A program made the translations under genes and the position numbers. 64,000 nucleotides of DNA from Chloroflexota bacterium. Its GTDB lineage: Bacteria > Chloroflexota > Chloroflexia > Chloroheliales > Chloroheliaceae. This document shows positions 43,995 to 53,448 of this stretch, one piece after another. Position 1 is the first letter of the stretch, and each line of letters begins with the position of its first letter. The notes beneath the pieces were generated by a model, which worked only from the letters and a program-made list of their open reading frames with translations, searched no databases and was not told where the DNA came from. Location of the stretch: the NCBI GenBank assembly GCA_028287745.1, contig JAQBPB010000133.1, positions 27,418 through 91,417 of the forward strand. Reading direction: 5' to 3'.

Positions 43995-44618
43995 TTAACG
44001 GGCCTGGGCCGTGTACAACCAGGGCTCCTGGGTTTCACGCCGGGTTTCGAAACTCTCGATCAGGTCGTTAAATTGCAAGGTCCAGCCAATATTGTCCAGC
44101 CCTTTGAGTAGGGCTTCCTTTTTGAAAGGGTCAATATGGAACTGAAACACCTGGCCGCCAGGGGCCGTAACGGTATTTTCTTCCAGGCTGATATGCAGCC
44201 GCAGCAGCGGTTCGTTTTCAACTTCCTGGAACAACTGGTCCACTTCTTCCGGTTTGAGAATAATCGGCAGCAGGCCAATATTAAAGGAGTTGTTGTAGAA
44301 AATATCGGCAAAGCCGGCGGCGATAATCACCTTGAAACCATACTGCTGTAAAGCCCAGGGAGCGTGTTCGCGGGAAGAACCGCAACCGAAGTTCTCGCGG
44401 GCTAACAGGATGGAAGCGTTTTTGTAGCGCGGCTCGTTCAGGACGAAGTCCGGGTTAGGAGTGCCGTCCTTGTTGTAGCGCAAATTGGCAAAAAGGCCGT
44501 CTTCAAAACCGGTCCGTTTGATCGACTTCAGGTAGGAAGCCGGGATAATCATATCGGTATCGACGTTGGAGCGGTCCAACGGCATAACAATACCATTCAG
44601 AGTATTAAAAGGTTCCAT
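43995..44618 (-). CDS. leuD: 3-isopropylmalate dehydratase small subunit
   Basis: 207 residues. With LeuC it isomerises 2- and 3-isopropylmalate in leucine synthesis. It shows NVDTDMIIPASYLKSIKRTGFEDGLF at the start and GCGSSREHAPWALQQYGFKVIIAAGFADIF, the hallmark substrate loop. The ATG lies 2 nt after the leuC stop (TAA-AA-ATG), so the two are coupled. Length and order match bacterial LeuD, and it lies directly before a terminator. No other leucine gene is in the window. Confidence 0.97.
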   Translation of the reverse strand: MEPFNTLNGIVMPLDRSNVDTDMIIPASYLKSIKRTGFEDGLFANLRYNKDGTPNPDFVLNEPRYKNASILLARENFGCGSSREHAPWALQQYGFKVIIAAGFADIFYNNSFNIGLLPIILKPEEVDQLFQEVENEPLLRLHISLEENTVTAPGGQVFQFHIDPFKKEALLKGLDNIGWTLQFNDLIESFETRRETQEPWLYTAQAR

Positions 44619-44620
44619 TT

Positions 44621-46087
44621 TTAGTTAGCCCCCTGGTTCCAGTCTCGAATATCCACGAAATGTCCGGCAATAGCCGCCGCCGCCGCCATGGCCGGGCTGA
44701 CCAGGTGGGTCCGGCCGCCTTTTCCCTGGCGGCCTTCAAAGTTGCGGTTGGAGGTGCTGGCGCAGCGCTCGCCTTCGGCGAGTTGGTCGCCATTCATCGC
44801 CAGGCACATGCTGCAGCCCGGCTCACGCCATTCAAAACCGGCTTCCTTGAAGATCTGGTCCAGGCCTTCGGCTTCGGCCTGGTTCTTGACCAAACCGCTG
44901 CCCGGTACGACCATCGCCCGGACGGTCGGGGCCACTCTCTTACCACGAGCAACCTGGGCCGCCGCCCGCAAATCTTCCAGACGGCTATTGGTGCAGGAAC
45001 CGATAAAGACCCGGTCAATCTTGATGTCCTGGATCTTAATTCCCGGCTGCAAGCCCATGTATTCCAGCGCCCGGCGAGCCATAGAGCGTTTCATCGGGTC
45101 ATCGAAATTTTCCGGGTTCGGCACTTCGCCGGTCACGGCGATAGTCATGCCGGGGTTAGTCCCCCAGGTCACCTGGGGTGCTACATCGGCCGCGTCCAGC
45201 ACGATTGTTTTGTCATAAACCGCGCCGGGATCGCTGGGCAGGGTGCGCCAGGCGGCGACGGCCTTTTCAAAAGCCTCGCCCTGGGGCGCAAAAGGGCGGC
45301 CCTTGATCCAGTTAAAAGTTTGCTCGTCCGGGGCAACCATCCCGGCGCGGGCACCGGCTTCAATCGCCATATTGCAGACGGTCATGCGGCCTTCCATCGA
45401 AAGCGAGCGGATGGTCGAACCGGTAAACTCGATAACGTGGCCGTTGCCGCCGCTGGTGGTAATTTGACCAATGATATACAGGACAAGGTCTTTGGCGGTC
45501 GTACCGGCCGGTAGAGAGCCTTCTACGCGCACTTCCATAGTTTTGGGGCGGGCCTGCAAGAGAGTCTGGGTCGCCAGCACGTGTTCAACTTCGCTAGTAC
45601 CGATACCAAAAGCCAGGGCGCCAAAAGCGCCGTGAGTGGCAGTATGGCTGTCACCGCACACGACCGTCATACCGGGTAAGGTCAAACCCTGTTCCGGGGC
45701 GGTCACGTGGACAATACCATTGCGGTCGTCATCCAGGTCAAACAGCGTGATGCCAAAATCATGCGCATTCTGTTCTAGCGTAGCAATTTGCAGGGCGCTC
45801 TGTGGGTCTACAATTGGGACATTATGCCGGGCTCCGTAATTGCCAATCGGCGTAGTCGGAATGTTATGATCAATTACCGCAAAAGTCGCATCGCGCCGCC
45901 GGACCTGCCGGTTCTCTAGCCGTAGTCCTTCAAAACCTTGCGAGGAAGTTACTTCATGGACCAGGTGGCGGTCAATATAAAGAATGGTGGATTGGCCCGG
46001 TACTTCACGGACCACGTGGGCTTCCCAGATTTTATCAAATAGGGTCTGGGGTCTTTTAGTATTTTCTGTTGTACCCTCTGACGTCAT
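44621..46087 (-). CDS. leuC: 3-isopropylmalate dehydratase large subunit
   Basis: 488 residues from the ATG at 46087, which has GGAGG 9-10 nt upstream. An ATG 15 codons earlier has no such site. It is the [4Fe-4S] catalytic subunit: TVCGDSHTATHGAFGALAFGIGTSEVEHVLATQT, then GSCTNSRLEDL (first cluster Cys) and EPGCSMCLAMN (second and third Cys). All cluster ligands are present, so it depends on the SUF system encoded at 20-26 kb for its cluster. First gene of leuCD. Confidence 0.97.
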   Translation of the reverse strand: MTSEGTTENTKRPQTLFDKIWEAHVVREVPGQSTILYIDRHLVHEVTSSQGFEGLRLENRQVRRRDATFAVIDHNIPTTPIGNYGARHNVPIVDPQSALQIATLEQNAHDFGITLFDLDDDRNGIVHVTAPEQGLTLPGMTVVCGDSHTATHGAFGALAFGIGTSEVEHVLATQTLLQARPKTMEVRVEGSLPAGTTAKDLVLYIIGQITTSGGNGHVIEFTGSTIRSLSMEGRMTVCNMAIEAGARAGMVAPDEQTFNWIKGRPFAPQGEAFEKAVAAWRTLPSDPGAVYDKTIVLDAADVAPQVTWGTNPGMTIAVTGEVPNPENFDDPMKRSMARRALEYMGLQPGIKIQDIKIDRVFIGSCTNSRLEDLRAAAQVARGKRVAPTVRAMVVPGSGLVKNQAEAEGLDQIFKEAGFEWREPGCSMCLAMNGDQLAEGERCASTSNRNFEGRQGKGGRTHLVSPAMAAAAAIAGHFVDIRDWNQGAN

Positions 46088-46226
46088 AGTGGGTAATTCC
46101 TCCGGTGCTTCATTAGGCGAAAAACTTATCATAATTCACCGGCCTGTAGCCGGTAAATCAAAAATATTCTTTAGATTCTTCCTTGAAAAAAAGCAAATGA
46201 TTTATATCATGCTATGGTCAGGGGCA

Positions 46227-46255
46227 AGGATACCATAATTTTACTAGTTTGTCAG
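46227..46255 (-). promoter_or_regulatory. Candidate leuC promoter
   Basis: On the minus strand CTGACA, 17 bp, TATCCT with TGG before the -10 (extended -10). It would give a leader of about 130 nt containing an ACCGGC/GGCCGGT hairpin. No leucine-rich leader peptide is seen. Confidence 0.45.
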
Positions 46256-46291
46256 TTTTAAACCCGGGGGCTCGATTATGAATGTAGGCCG

Positions 46292-48256
46292 CTATTCAAC
46301 CCATTGGCCGGGCAGCCCTTCCAACCGGGTAACGGTTTGGGGATTGCCCTGCTGGTGTGTCAGGCAAAAGAAGATGCGCTCTTCCCCAAGTTGCTCGACT
46401 ACCCGGGCCAGTAAATAAAGGCTGGGTTCATCGCTCCATTGTAATTTGCTGATGATTATCAAAAGGGGCGACCTTTGAGACAAGCCGCGCAGCAATTCAA
46501 TAACAAGCTGGCTAAAATCTTCTCTCTGAGACCCGCCAATTTTTGAACGGAAGCCCGGTGTCTCGGGCGCCAGACCAAGTAACTGGCTCAACCAGCCGCT
46601 ATCCTGGACGTAATTTGGGGCATAGCGGGAAACTGCTTCCCCGAGTTTGGCGGCTTTTTCGGTCCGGCTGTCCGTATCATTCAGGCCGATTAACCCGCCC
46701 AGCAGGCCGGACCAGGCCAGGTAAGGTACGGCGCTGGCGGCATTTGGCAAACAAAACCCGGCCGCGCCTTTCCCACCGGACTTAAGCCAATCCTGGGCTA
46801 AAGCAGCGAACTGACCGGCATCCGAAAGAATAAAGACCCGCTCCGGTCCATCCAATAGCTCCGCCGAGGTAACCGGGAAATTGGCAGGCGGCGGGCTGGC
46901 AAAAGTTGCCTCCTTCAGGAAAGCGGCCAGGCTGCACGGCCGGGGCCGGAGGGCCAGCAAAGGGTTGGTACGGACCGGGTAAGCCTGGTCCGGCAGGTCG
47001 ATAGACAGTTCGTCACCAAAAATAAAACTTAGCCCGACTCTTTCGCGGGTATAGCGGTCAACCGGCATAGCGCCCGACCCAAAGGCCAGGGTGGCCTGGG
47101 CCAGTTGCTTACTGAGTTTGACAACATCTCCCAGGACAACATAACGCTGGCAGGCCGGAGTGCCAATACTACCGGTGAAAACGGTTCCGCTGGCGATGCT
47201 GATGGCCGGTAAAGCGCCAGAAGGCACCGGCAAATCGCGGACGGCCAGGGCGGCCTGCAAAGCGTGTTCGGCATCATCACTGCTGGATAACAGCGCCCCA
47301 AAGGTCAGGTGCAATGTGACGGACTTCTCGGCCGGGTTGGAGACAATCCGGTGTACCAGCCCATCCAGGCCGTTACAAACCCGCTGAATGGTGCCGTAGT
47401 AATCCTGCAGCACCGCCAGACCGGCATCCTGGGTTAAATTAAGGTCTGGCAGAATTATAAATACATTAACTACCCGTCTGAACTCAACCGGAAGCGGGAT
47501 TTCCGGCGACAGTTTCAACTTTTGAGCCAGCACGCGGGGCAGGTAAGGCGCCAGCCGGTTGAAAACCATAACCGGATCTTCATCGCCAAAGGTAGCGGCC
47601 AGGTCAGGCCCGGCGGGCCGGTAGGAAATGGCAGCAGTCCCGGCCGGATTTAGCGGCCCCTGGCCCCAGGCTACCGCCTGGCCCCAGCTTGCCTGGGATA
47701 CCGCCTGGTGAGCTTTATCCAGGGCAACACCCTGCGTAACCGGTGCCCAACCGCCGGAATCGGTTCCCAGGTGAATTATTTCAAGAATACCCTGGCCGAC
47801 TCCGGCCCGCAGCCCCAGGGAATAATCACCCTCGGGGGTCTGGACCGGCTGAAACCCGGACGCCAGTTCCAGCAACCGCCTGGCGGCTGCGACCGCCCGG
47901 CTGAAATGGTCCTGATCCTGGTAAGCACCCGCAGCCGGGAAAAACGCCTGCAAGCCGGTCCCATCCAGGTTAATGACCTGGCCGCCGCCCTCCTCAATCG
48001 CATTCAGCAGCGGGCTAAAATAATTATTAAGGGTCCGTCCCAGTATTTCAGCGCCTTCACGGCCCAGTTTAGCCAGCGACTCGGCCAGGGCTGAAAAACC
48101 TTCCACTTCGGCTACCACAACCGTCCCTTCAAAAGTATGACTGGCCGCGGCCGGGTCTGGCAGGATTAAGTGCGGCAAGTACGCGGCCACCCGCTCAATC
48201 AAAATAAGGTTGCCGTTTGTAAGGGCAGGTTTAAAGCCGGGGAAATTGCTGGACAT
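46292..48256 (-). CDS. Tandem class III cyclase-like domains plus degenerate ATPase domain, probably non-catalytic
   Basis: 654 residues. Two cyclase-homology domains are seen at about 40-210 (TVVVAEVEGFSALAESL, then LDGTGLQAFFP) and about 260-440 (ISIASGTVFTGSIGTPACQRYVVLGDVVKLSKQLAQ). A STAND/AAA-like segment follows (about 470-640) with PLLIIISKLQWSDEPSLYLLARVV. This order recalls soluble adenylyl cyclase. However, the first metal Asp is replaced by Glu (AEVEGF), the second domain lacks both Asp, and the Walker A lysine motif is absent (RVFILSDAGQFAALAQD). It also ends right after the ATPase part, without TPRs. It is probably a sensor or scaffold. Downstream partner of the AAA gene at 48.3 kb. 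Confidence 0.7.
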   Translation of the reverse strand: MSSNFPGFKPALTNGNLILIERVAAYLPHLILPDPAAASHTFEGTVVVAEVEGFSALAESLAKLGREGAEILGRTLNNYFSPLLNAIEEGGGQVINLDGTGLQAFFPAAGAYQDQDHFSRAVAAARRLLELASGFQPVQTPEGDYSLGLRAGVGQGILEIIHLGTDSGGWAPVTQGVALDKAHQAVSQASWGQAVAWGQGPLNPAGTAAISYRPAGPDLAATFGDEDPVMVFNRLAPYLPRVLAQKLKLSPEIPLPVEFRRVVNVFIILPDLNLTQDAGLAVLQDYYGTIQRVCNGLDGLVHRIVSNPAEKSVTLHLTFGALLSSSDDAEHALQAALAVRDLPVPSGALPAISIASGTVFTGSIGTPACQRYVVLGDVVKLSKQLAQATLAFGSGAMPVDRYTRERVGLSFIFGDELSIDLPDQAYPVRTNPLLALRPRPCSLAAFLKEATFASPPPANFPVTSAELLDGPERVFILSDAGQFAALAQDWLKSGGKGAAGFCLPNAASAVPYLAWSGLLGGLIGLNDTDSRTEKAAKLGEAVSRYAPNYVQDSGWLSQLLGLAPETPGFRSKIGGSQREDFSQLVIELLRGLSQRSPLLIIISKLQWSDEPSLYLLARVVEQLGEERIFFCLTHQQGNPQTVTRLEGLPGQWVE

Positions 48257-48305
48257 TATTAAAAGCCTTTATGAGTCTAACTCGTTTATATGGTTAAACC
48301 ACCGG

Positions 48306-49952
48306 TTAATTGAATGAGGGCCTGGACCGGTGTGCATCGTCCGGATTAGGGTCCTTTAGATTGATAAAATAAGTCGTACAGGCGCTATCAATCAGGTCCG
48401 GGGTAAGGGTACATGGTTCCATTGTATATTTAGCCATCGCGATCATTTGCTCCAGAAGGTCGCGGGGCTGACAACTCCGGTAAGGCCGACTGAACGGTTT
48501 ATACCAGCGTTTAATTAAATAGTCAATTGACCTGTCATCATAGGGTACTTTTTTCCCTTTACAGACCAGTTGGAAGATTTGCCGGAACTGCTGCTCGCTC
48601 GGGTCAATGATATTAATCTTGTATTTAATACGGCGCAAGAACGCTTCGTCGGCCAGGTCGCCCGGGTCAAGGTTCGTACTGAACACGATCAACTGGTCAA
48701 AAGGTACTTCCAGCTTTTTACCGGTAACCAGGGTTAGATAATCATAGCGTTTTTCGAGCGGTACAATCCAGCGGTTAAGCAGTTCCATGGGGCGCATCAA
48801 CTGGCGGCCGAAGTCGTCAATCAGGAAGATGCCGCCGTTGGCCTTCATCTGGAAGGGGGCTTCGTAGGTCTTGGCGTTTTCGTTATAAATCAGGTCCAGG
48901 CTCTGCATGGTCAATTCACCACCGACCACAACCACCGGCCGCTTAATTCGCACCCAGCGAGCATCATAATCAATCTTCTGAGTATCGCCATCGTCCAGGG
49001 CTTCGTGGTTAATGGGGTCGTACAGCTTGATAATCTGGCCGTCAGCCTCTACCGCGTAAGGCACAAAGATACTGTCCCCCATCAGGCGCGTGATGCGCTC
49101 GGCAATAGATGTCTTGCCGTTACCGGCCGCGCCAAAGAAGAAGATTGAGGAAGCCGAGTTTACCGCCGGGCCGATGCTGTTAAGAATCAAGTCCGAAATA
49201 ATCAGGTCGGCAAAAGCTTTGCGGATAGACTGGCGAGTGACCACCAGGTTTTTAATGGTCTGGGCCCGGATAGAAACCAGCAAATCATTATAGGAAACCG
49301 GCATAGGGCCGGAATAGCCGGTCTTTTCTATGGCGTCACTGGCCCGCTGCTGCCCTTTGGCAGTCAGGGTAAACTGGTAACCGGCATCACCCAGGCCGAC
49401 CTGCCCGACAATATCAATCAATTCCTGGGTCCGCAACTGCTCCACCACTACCGACAAAAGCCCGTAGAAAGGCACGCGCAAGAAATTGGCAATCTGCCCG
49501 CCGGTTATGTTGCCTTTGAAATAAAGCGTCCGGACAACCATATCTTCGACAAAAGACTGGGTAATATCCAGGTCTTGAATGGTAAAAGGAATGGGCGGCA
49601 CGAACGAAGGCGGCGCGGGCGGTTTATGTTCGTCCTCGTCCCAGTTGGGTGGTAGCTGCATCTTGCGGTAATGCTCTTGCCCCGGCAGGGCCGCCTGGCC
49701 CTGTTTCATGCGTTCCATATCCTGGGCCCAGGCCCGGATTTGCTCATCGTGCAATTGGAAGTGAGCCAGGGCTACTTCATCTTTTTTAGCCTGGGCCTCT
49801 TTTATACCGCTGTAGACCGCCCGCACCACCAGAACCTTTTCACCATCAACATAATAATGGTGCGGATACATCCGGCCATAAGCAAAACAATCATTGGGCA
49901 GGTCGGAACGCATCATCTCTTCAACAGCGCCCTGGTCAGTATGGAACTGCAT
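48306..49952 (-). CDS. AAA ATPase with an N-terminal winged-helix region
   Basis: 548 residues. The N-terminal 230 residues include a charged stretch and a winged-helix-like segment (SFVEDMVVRTLYFKGNITGGQIANFLRVPF). The ATPase domain has Walker A GAAGNGKTS (about 276), Walker B GGIFLIDDFGRQ (about 373) and sensor 1 FSTNLDPGDL. An arginine finger pair is probable in EAFLRRIKYKINI. It resembles the MoxR/RavA-like or pilus-associated AAA proteins of Chloroflexota and related phyla; I cannot name its partner. It is followed after 49 bp by the cyclase-like gene and likely forms one operon with it. Confidence 0.85.
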   Translation of the reverse strand: MQFHTDQGAVEEMMRSDLPNDCFAYGRMYPHHYYVDGEKVLVVRAVYSGIKEAQAKKDEVALAHFQLHDEQIRAWAQDMERMKQGQAALPGQEHYRKMQLPPNWDEDEHKPPAPPSFVPPIPFTIQDLDITQSFVEDMVVRTLYFKGNITGGQIANFLRVPFYGLLSVVVEQLRTQELIDIVGQVGLGDAGYQFTLTAKGQQRASDAIEKTGYSGPMPVSYNDLLVSIRAQTIKNLVVTRQSIRKAFADLIISDLILNSIGPAVNSASSIFFFGAAGNGKTSIAERITRLMGDSIFVPYAVEADGQIIKLYDPINHEALDDGDTQKIDYDARWVRIKRPVVVVGGELTMQSLDLIYNENAKTYEAPFQMKANGGIFLIDDFGRQLMRPMELLNRWIVPLEKRYDYLTLVTGKKLEVPFDQLIVFSTNLDPGDLADEAFLRRIKYKINIIDPSEQQFRQIFQLVCKGKKVPYDDRSIDYLIKRWYKPFSRPYRSCQPRDLLEQMIAMAKYTMEPCTLTPDLIDSACTTYFINLKDPNPDDAHRSRPSFN

Positions 49953-50230
49953 CTACAAGGAGTCCTTTCGCATTTAGCGGATTTCGGAATTTATTACTAA
50001 AACGTTGTGCAAGCATTTTTAATTTTAAGTAAAATTTAGTAATTATTACATAGTACTTTTTGACCTGTTAAAATAGTCCAATTGACTACCCACAATTGCC
50101 CCATGAAAATATTTACAGGTTAACGCAGTGCCAACCCCCCGGAAAAGCGGTAGGACCGGGCCTCAGGCAGTAATAAAAAGCAGGCAGTCCAGAGACTGCC
50201 CGCTAAATTTTCTCAGGTTAAAAGCTGGAT
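49953..50230. other. 278-bp AT-rich intergenic region
   Basis: It holds the unidentified promoter of the AAA/cyclase-like operon. Several AT-rich blocks are present (49990-50075), and no box pair is clear. No gene seen. The end of ftsH lies to the right. Confidence 0.35.
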
Positions 50231-52276
50231 TTAGACAGCAGTGCGATTCCGGTCGGAATTGTCACTTTCTTCCTGGCTGAGCATCCGGCTGGCAACCGTC
50301 TGCACCGGGTGAGTACCGTCCTGGCCGACCGCCGAAACTTCGGCTACAGCTTCGCTAGCGGAGGCTTCACCCAACCGGCTGGTGACAGGCCGCAGGCCCA
50401 ACTGGTCGCCGGAGAAAGGGCGCAGGGCAAACATATTGACGCCCATACCCTCTTTCTCTACCCGGTCAAAGATTTCGTCCATCTCATCGCCGCTGATAAC
50501 TTCCCTTTCCAAAACCGCATCCGTAATCGCGATCAGGTGAAGGTTATAGCGGGTCAGGATATGCTTGGCCCGGCCGAGCGCTTTCTGGACCAGCGCGTGA
50601 ATTTCCTGGTCAATCTGGTAGGCCACGTTGCCGCTGTAATTGCTGGTACGCTGCCCGCCACCCAGGAACTCGTTGCCTTGCTTGCTGCCCAGCGCGAGCG
50701 GCCCAAACTTTTCGGTCATCCCGTAATCGCAGACCATTGCCCGGGCAATTTCGGTCGCCCGTTCAATATCGTTGCTGGGGCCGGTGGTCACTTCGCCGAA
50801 GGTCAGTTCTTCCGCCGCCGCGCCGCCGAGGGCAAAGGCCATAAAGTCTTCGAGTTGGGTCTTGGTCCAGAGCGTGCGGTCCTCACCGGCGCCGATCCGG
50901 GTATAACCACCCATCCGGCCGCGAGAGATAATCGAAATCTTCTGGACAGGGTCAACCGTACCGGCCAACTTGGCAACCAGGGCATGCCCCACTTCGTGAT
51001 AAGCAACGGTCAGGCGTTCGCGTTCGCTGACAAGGCGGCTCTTGCGTTCCGGCCCGGCCAGTACCCGGTCAATTGCTTCTTCCAGTTCAGACAAAGTGAT
51101 GGCAGTCTTGTTGCGCCGGGCGGTTAAAATTGCCGCTTCATTGCACAGGTTCATCAGGTCTGCCCCGCTAAAGCCGGGCGTCTGGCGGGCAATACGGTCC
51201 AGGTCCACTTCGGGAGCAAAAGGTTTACCTTTGGCGTGAACTTTCAGGATAGCGGACCGGCCCTTGTAATCGGGATTGTCAATCGTTACCTGGCGGTCGA
51301 ACCGGCCGGGCCGCAGAAGGGCCGGGTCCAGCACGTCCGGGCGGTTGGTAGCCGCGATCAGAATAATATTGGTGTTGCTGTCAAAGCCGTCCATTTCAAC
51401 CAGCATCTGGTTGAGGGTCTGTTCGCGTTCTTCGGTGCCGCCGCCGCTCTTCATACCGCGCTTGCGGCCCATGGCGTCAACTTCGTCAATAAAGATGATA
51501 CAGGGAGCCATTTTCTTGGCGCGAGCAAACAGGTTACGAACCCGGCTGGCGCCTACACCGACATACATTTCAACAAATTCACTGCCACTGACACTCAAGA
51601 AAGGTACATTCGCCTCACCCGCGACCGCTTTGGCGATCAGGGTTTTACCGGTACCGGGCGAGCCGACCAGCAGGACGCCTTTAGGAATGCGGGCACCCAG
51701 GGCGGCAAATTTCTCAGGGCTTTTAAGGAATTCAACGACTTCCTGTAACTCCTGCTTGGCTTCGTCAGCCCCGGCGACATCATCGAAGGTCACACCGGCT
51801 TTCTGGGGAGTTACCAGGCGGGCCTGGCTGCGGCCCATCGAAAAAGGTCCCCCGGCAAAGTCATTGTTCTGACCACCGGGACGGCGGCGGCGCATCCAGT
51901 ACAGCACGCCACCAAACAAAGCCAGGCTGCCTATCACCATTAGAAGAGTGCGCATGGAGTCAGACAAGCCGCTGGTATCGTTTTGAATGTCCGGGTATTT
52001 ATCGTCCGGGACAGCGGCGTTGTCCAGCATATCTTCCAGCTTCTGACGTCCCGCTGGGATGGTACTGGTGTAAGTCTTATTTTCTTTATTTAATACAACG
52101 GTAATATTACGATTATTGGAGTTGGTAGTAATGGTTTTGACTTCGCCATTGCGAGTTTTCGTTAAGACATCACTAAATGCGAGCTTCTCAACCGTATTCA
52201 TACCGGTTAGAAAATATGCTGTTACTAACACAACCAGGGCCACTACTGCGCCAATGGCCAGGAGTTTTTTACTCAT
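50231..52276 (-). CDS. ftsH: FtsH, membrane ATP-dependent zinc protease
   Basis: 681 residues from the ATG at 52276. A TTG 11 codons upstream lacks a ribosome-binding site and would add a non-hydrophobic tail. Two membrane helices (about 5-25 and 105-125) flank a small extracytoplasmic domain. Then comes the AAA module: GSPGTGKT (about 205), FIDEVDAMG, ATNRPDVLDPALLRPGRFDRQV (second region of homology) and the zinc site HEVGH (about 426). It degrades membrane and misfolded proteins. All motifs intact. The C-terminus has a 60-residue Ser/Glu-rich tail, longer than average. Confidence 0.97.
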   Translation of the reverse strand: MSKKLLAIGAVVALVVLVTAYFLTGMNTVEKLAFSDVLTKTRNGEVKTITTNSNNRNITVVLNKENKTYTSTIPAGRQKLEDMLDNAAVPDDKYPDIQNDTSGLSDSMRTLLMVIGSLALFGGVLYWMRRRRPGGQNNDFAGGPFSMGRSQARLVTPQKAGVTFDDVAGADEAKQELQEVVEFLKSPEKFAALGARIPKGVLLVGSPGTGKTLIAKAVAGEANVPFLSVSGSEFVEMYVGVGASRVRNLFARAKKMAPCIIFIDEVDAMGRKRGMKSGGGTEEREQTLNQMLVEMDGFDSNTNIILIAATNRPDVLDPALLRPGRFDRQVTIDNPDYKGRSAILKVHAKGKPFAPEVDLDRIARQTPGFSGADLMNLCNEAAILTARRNKTAITLSELEEAIDRVLAGPERKSRLVSERERLTVAYHEVGHALVAKLAGTVDPVQKISIISRGRMGGYTRIGAGEDRTLWTKTQLEDFMAFALGGAAAEELTFGEVTTGPSNDIERATEIARAMVCDYGMTEKFGPLALGSKQGNEFLGGGQRTSNYSGNVAYQIDQEIHALVQKALGRAKHILTRYNLHLIAITDAVLEREVISGDEMDEIFDRVEKEGMGVNMFALRPFSGDQLGLRPVTSRLGEASASEAVAEVSAVGQDGTHPVQTVASRMLSQEESDNSDRNRTAV

Positions 52277-52310
52277 AAAACAATTTGCTTCCCTACAACT
52301 TTTAAACAAC

Positions 52311-52336
52311 TAACCAAACCCAATTGGGTTTGGTTA
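52311..52336. promoter_or_regulatory. 26-bp perfect palindrome in the ftsH leader
   Basis: TAACCAAACCCAA is followed immediately by its reverse complement, with no mismatch. It lies 35 bp upstream of the chosen start codon on the minus strand. It may be an operator or form a stable leader hairpin. Confidence 0.55.
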
Positions 52337-52544
52337 AAAAGCTTTTAATTCTACTACTTGGTCCAATAGTAGCAGCCGAACCTAACAATAGACATTAAGA
52401 GGCCGTTAAAATTCTTTAATATTTTGCAAACCTTTAGGGTAAAACAAAGCCTTAATCAAAAGCTCTTATGTTTAAAACAACTCTAAGGCGGAAAGGTTTA
52501 AAAGGTTTTAACTTTAAAAGAAATTCAAAATGCTAGCCGCCGTC

Positions 52545-52574
52545 ATTATAAACCGGAAGAAGAAGCTTTGGCAA
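52545..52574 (-). promoter_or_regulatory. Candidate ftsH promoter
   Basis: On the minus strand TTGCCA, 18 bp, TATAAT. It would give a leader of about 265 nt that includes the 26-bp palindrome. Confidence 0.4.
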
Positions 52575-52656
52575 CAACTAAGAAAAGATTGTAAGCCCGT
52601 TTAATTGGATTTTTAATATATTTAACAAAGTTCTAATCTATCCTTAACCGGAAGAA

Positions 52657-53448
52657 TCAATCAATCACAAGCACATCCAGGTCTTTTGGAATACTGAACT
52701 TACCGTTATAAGCATGTTTTTGGGTAATTTCTTTGGTTAAATCGGCGTGCGAGCAACTCATTTGCTCGGAGTGATGAATCAAAAGAGTGTGGTTTGCCTG
52801 AGTCTGGCTGGCAATTTCGCTAAAAGAGGCTGAAGTGAGATGAAAAGTTATCCCGGCCAACTCGGTTTCCTCATCGCAGAAAGTACATTCCATCATCAGG
52901 TAATCGGCTCCCCGGGCAAAATCCAGGAAAGACTGGCAGGGAGCGGTATCACTGCTATAGACCAGAACCTGGCCCAGTGGGAAAATAATTTTCGAAGCAA
53001 CGCTGGGTACGGCATGCACAGTCTGGGTGGTCCGCAAAGTAAATTCAGGCACATCAATTACCAGTTCGTCCTGCTCTCCTTTAATGGTATGCAGGACAAT
53101 CGGAAATTCTTTAATCGGGCGCTGTCGCAAATCCCAGAGGTCCAGCAGGACTTCAATTACCCGCATGGAGTCTGGCAGGGCATAAATATGCAGCGGGGCG
53201 GTCCGGCCCTTAATCCACAGCGATTCGACCAGGGAAGGCAGGCCGGCAATGTGGTCAATATGGTGATGAGTAATCAGGATGTGATGTAACAAAGCGGGAT
53301 CGGCCCCTACCTGCAAAAGCTTGCGATAAGGGGAGCCGCTACAATCTATCATCAAATAAGTCCCGTTACTTTCAATTAACAGCGAAGAATTATCCTGGGA
53401 AATTGAAGGCAAAGCCGCGCCGGTACCTAGAAAAATTATGCGTTGCAT
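52657..53448 (-). CDS. RNase Z-like metallo-beta-lactamase-fold hydrolase
   Basis: 263 residues. FLGTGAALPS at the N-terminus and HHHIDH (residues 61-66) followed by later Asp (SSDTAP) and His (LLIHHSE) are the MBL zinc ligands in the ELAC/RNase Z order. The ELAC exosite arm is short or lost, so tRNA 3' processing cannot be assumed; related enzymes include phosphodiesterases and arylsulfatases. GAAAGGAC precedes the ATG by 5-6 nt. It is a single gene convergent with nothing, divergent from the TPR gene. Confidence 0.88.
   Translation of the reverse strand: MQRIIFLGTGAALPSISQDNSSLLIESNGTYLMIDCSGSPYRKLLQVGADPALLHHILITHHHIDHIAGLPSLVESLWIKGRTAPLHIYALPDSMRVIEVLLDLWDLRQRPIKEFPIVLHTIKGEQDELVIDVPEFTLRTTQTVHAVPSVASKIIFPLGQVLVYSSDTAPCQSFLDFARGADYLMMECTFCDEETELAGITFHLTSASFSEIASQTQANHTLLIHHSEQMSCSHADLTKEITQKHAYNGKFSIPKDLDVLVID

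Larger units (their letters stand above)
52277..52656. other. 380-bp AT-rich region upstream of ftsH
   Basis: It contains the palindrome and candidate promoter described separately, plus a second imperfect inverted repeat (CTACTA/TAGTAG, about 52352-52373). No ORF or known RNA. Confidence 0.45.

Noticed and set aside
44660..45514. Open frame of 284 codons on the plus strand opposite leuC
   Set aside because: It lies entirely within leuC, whose cluster cysteines and length are intact.
50309..51127. Open frame of 272 codons opposite ftsH
   Set aside because: Antisense to a perfectly conserved ftsH; no ribosome-binding site or motif.
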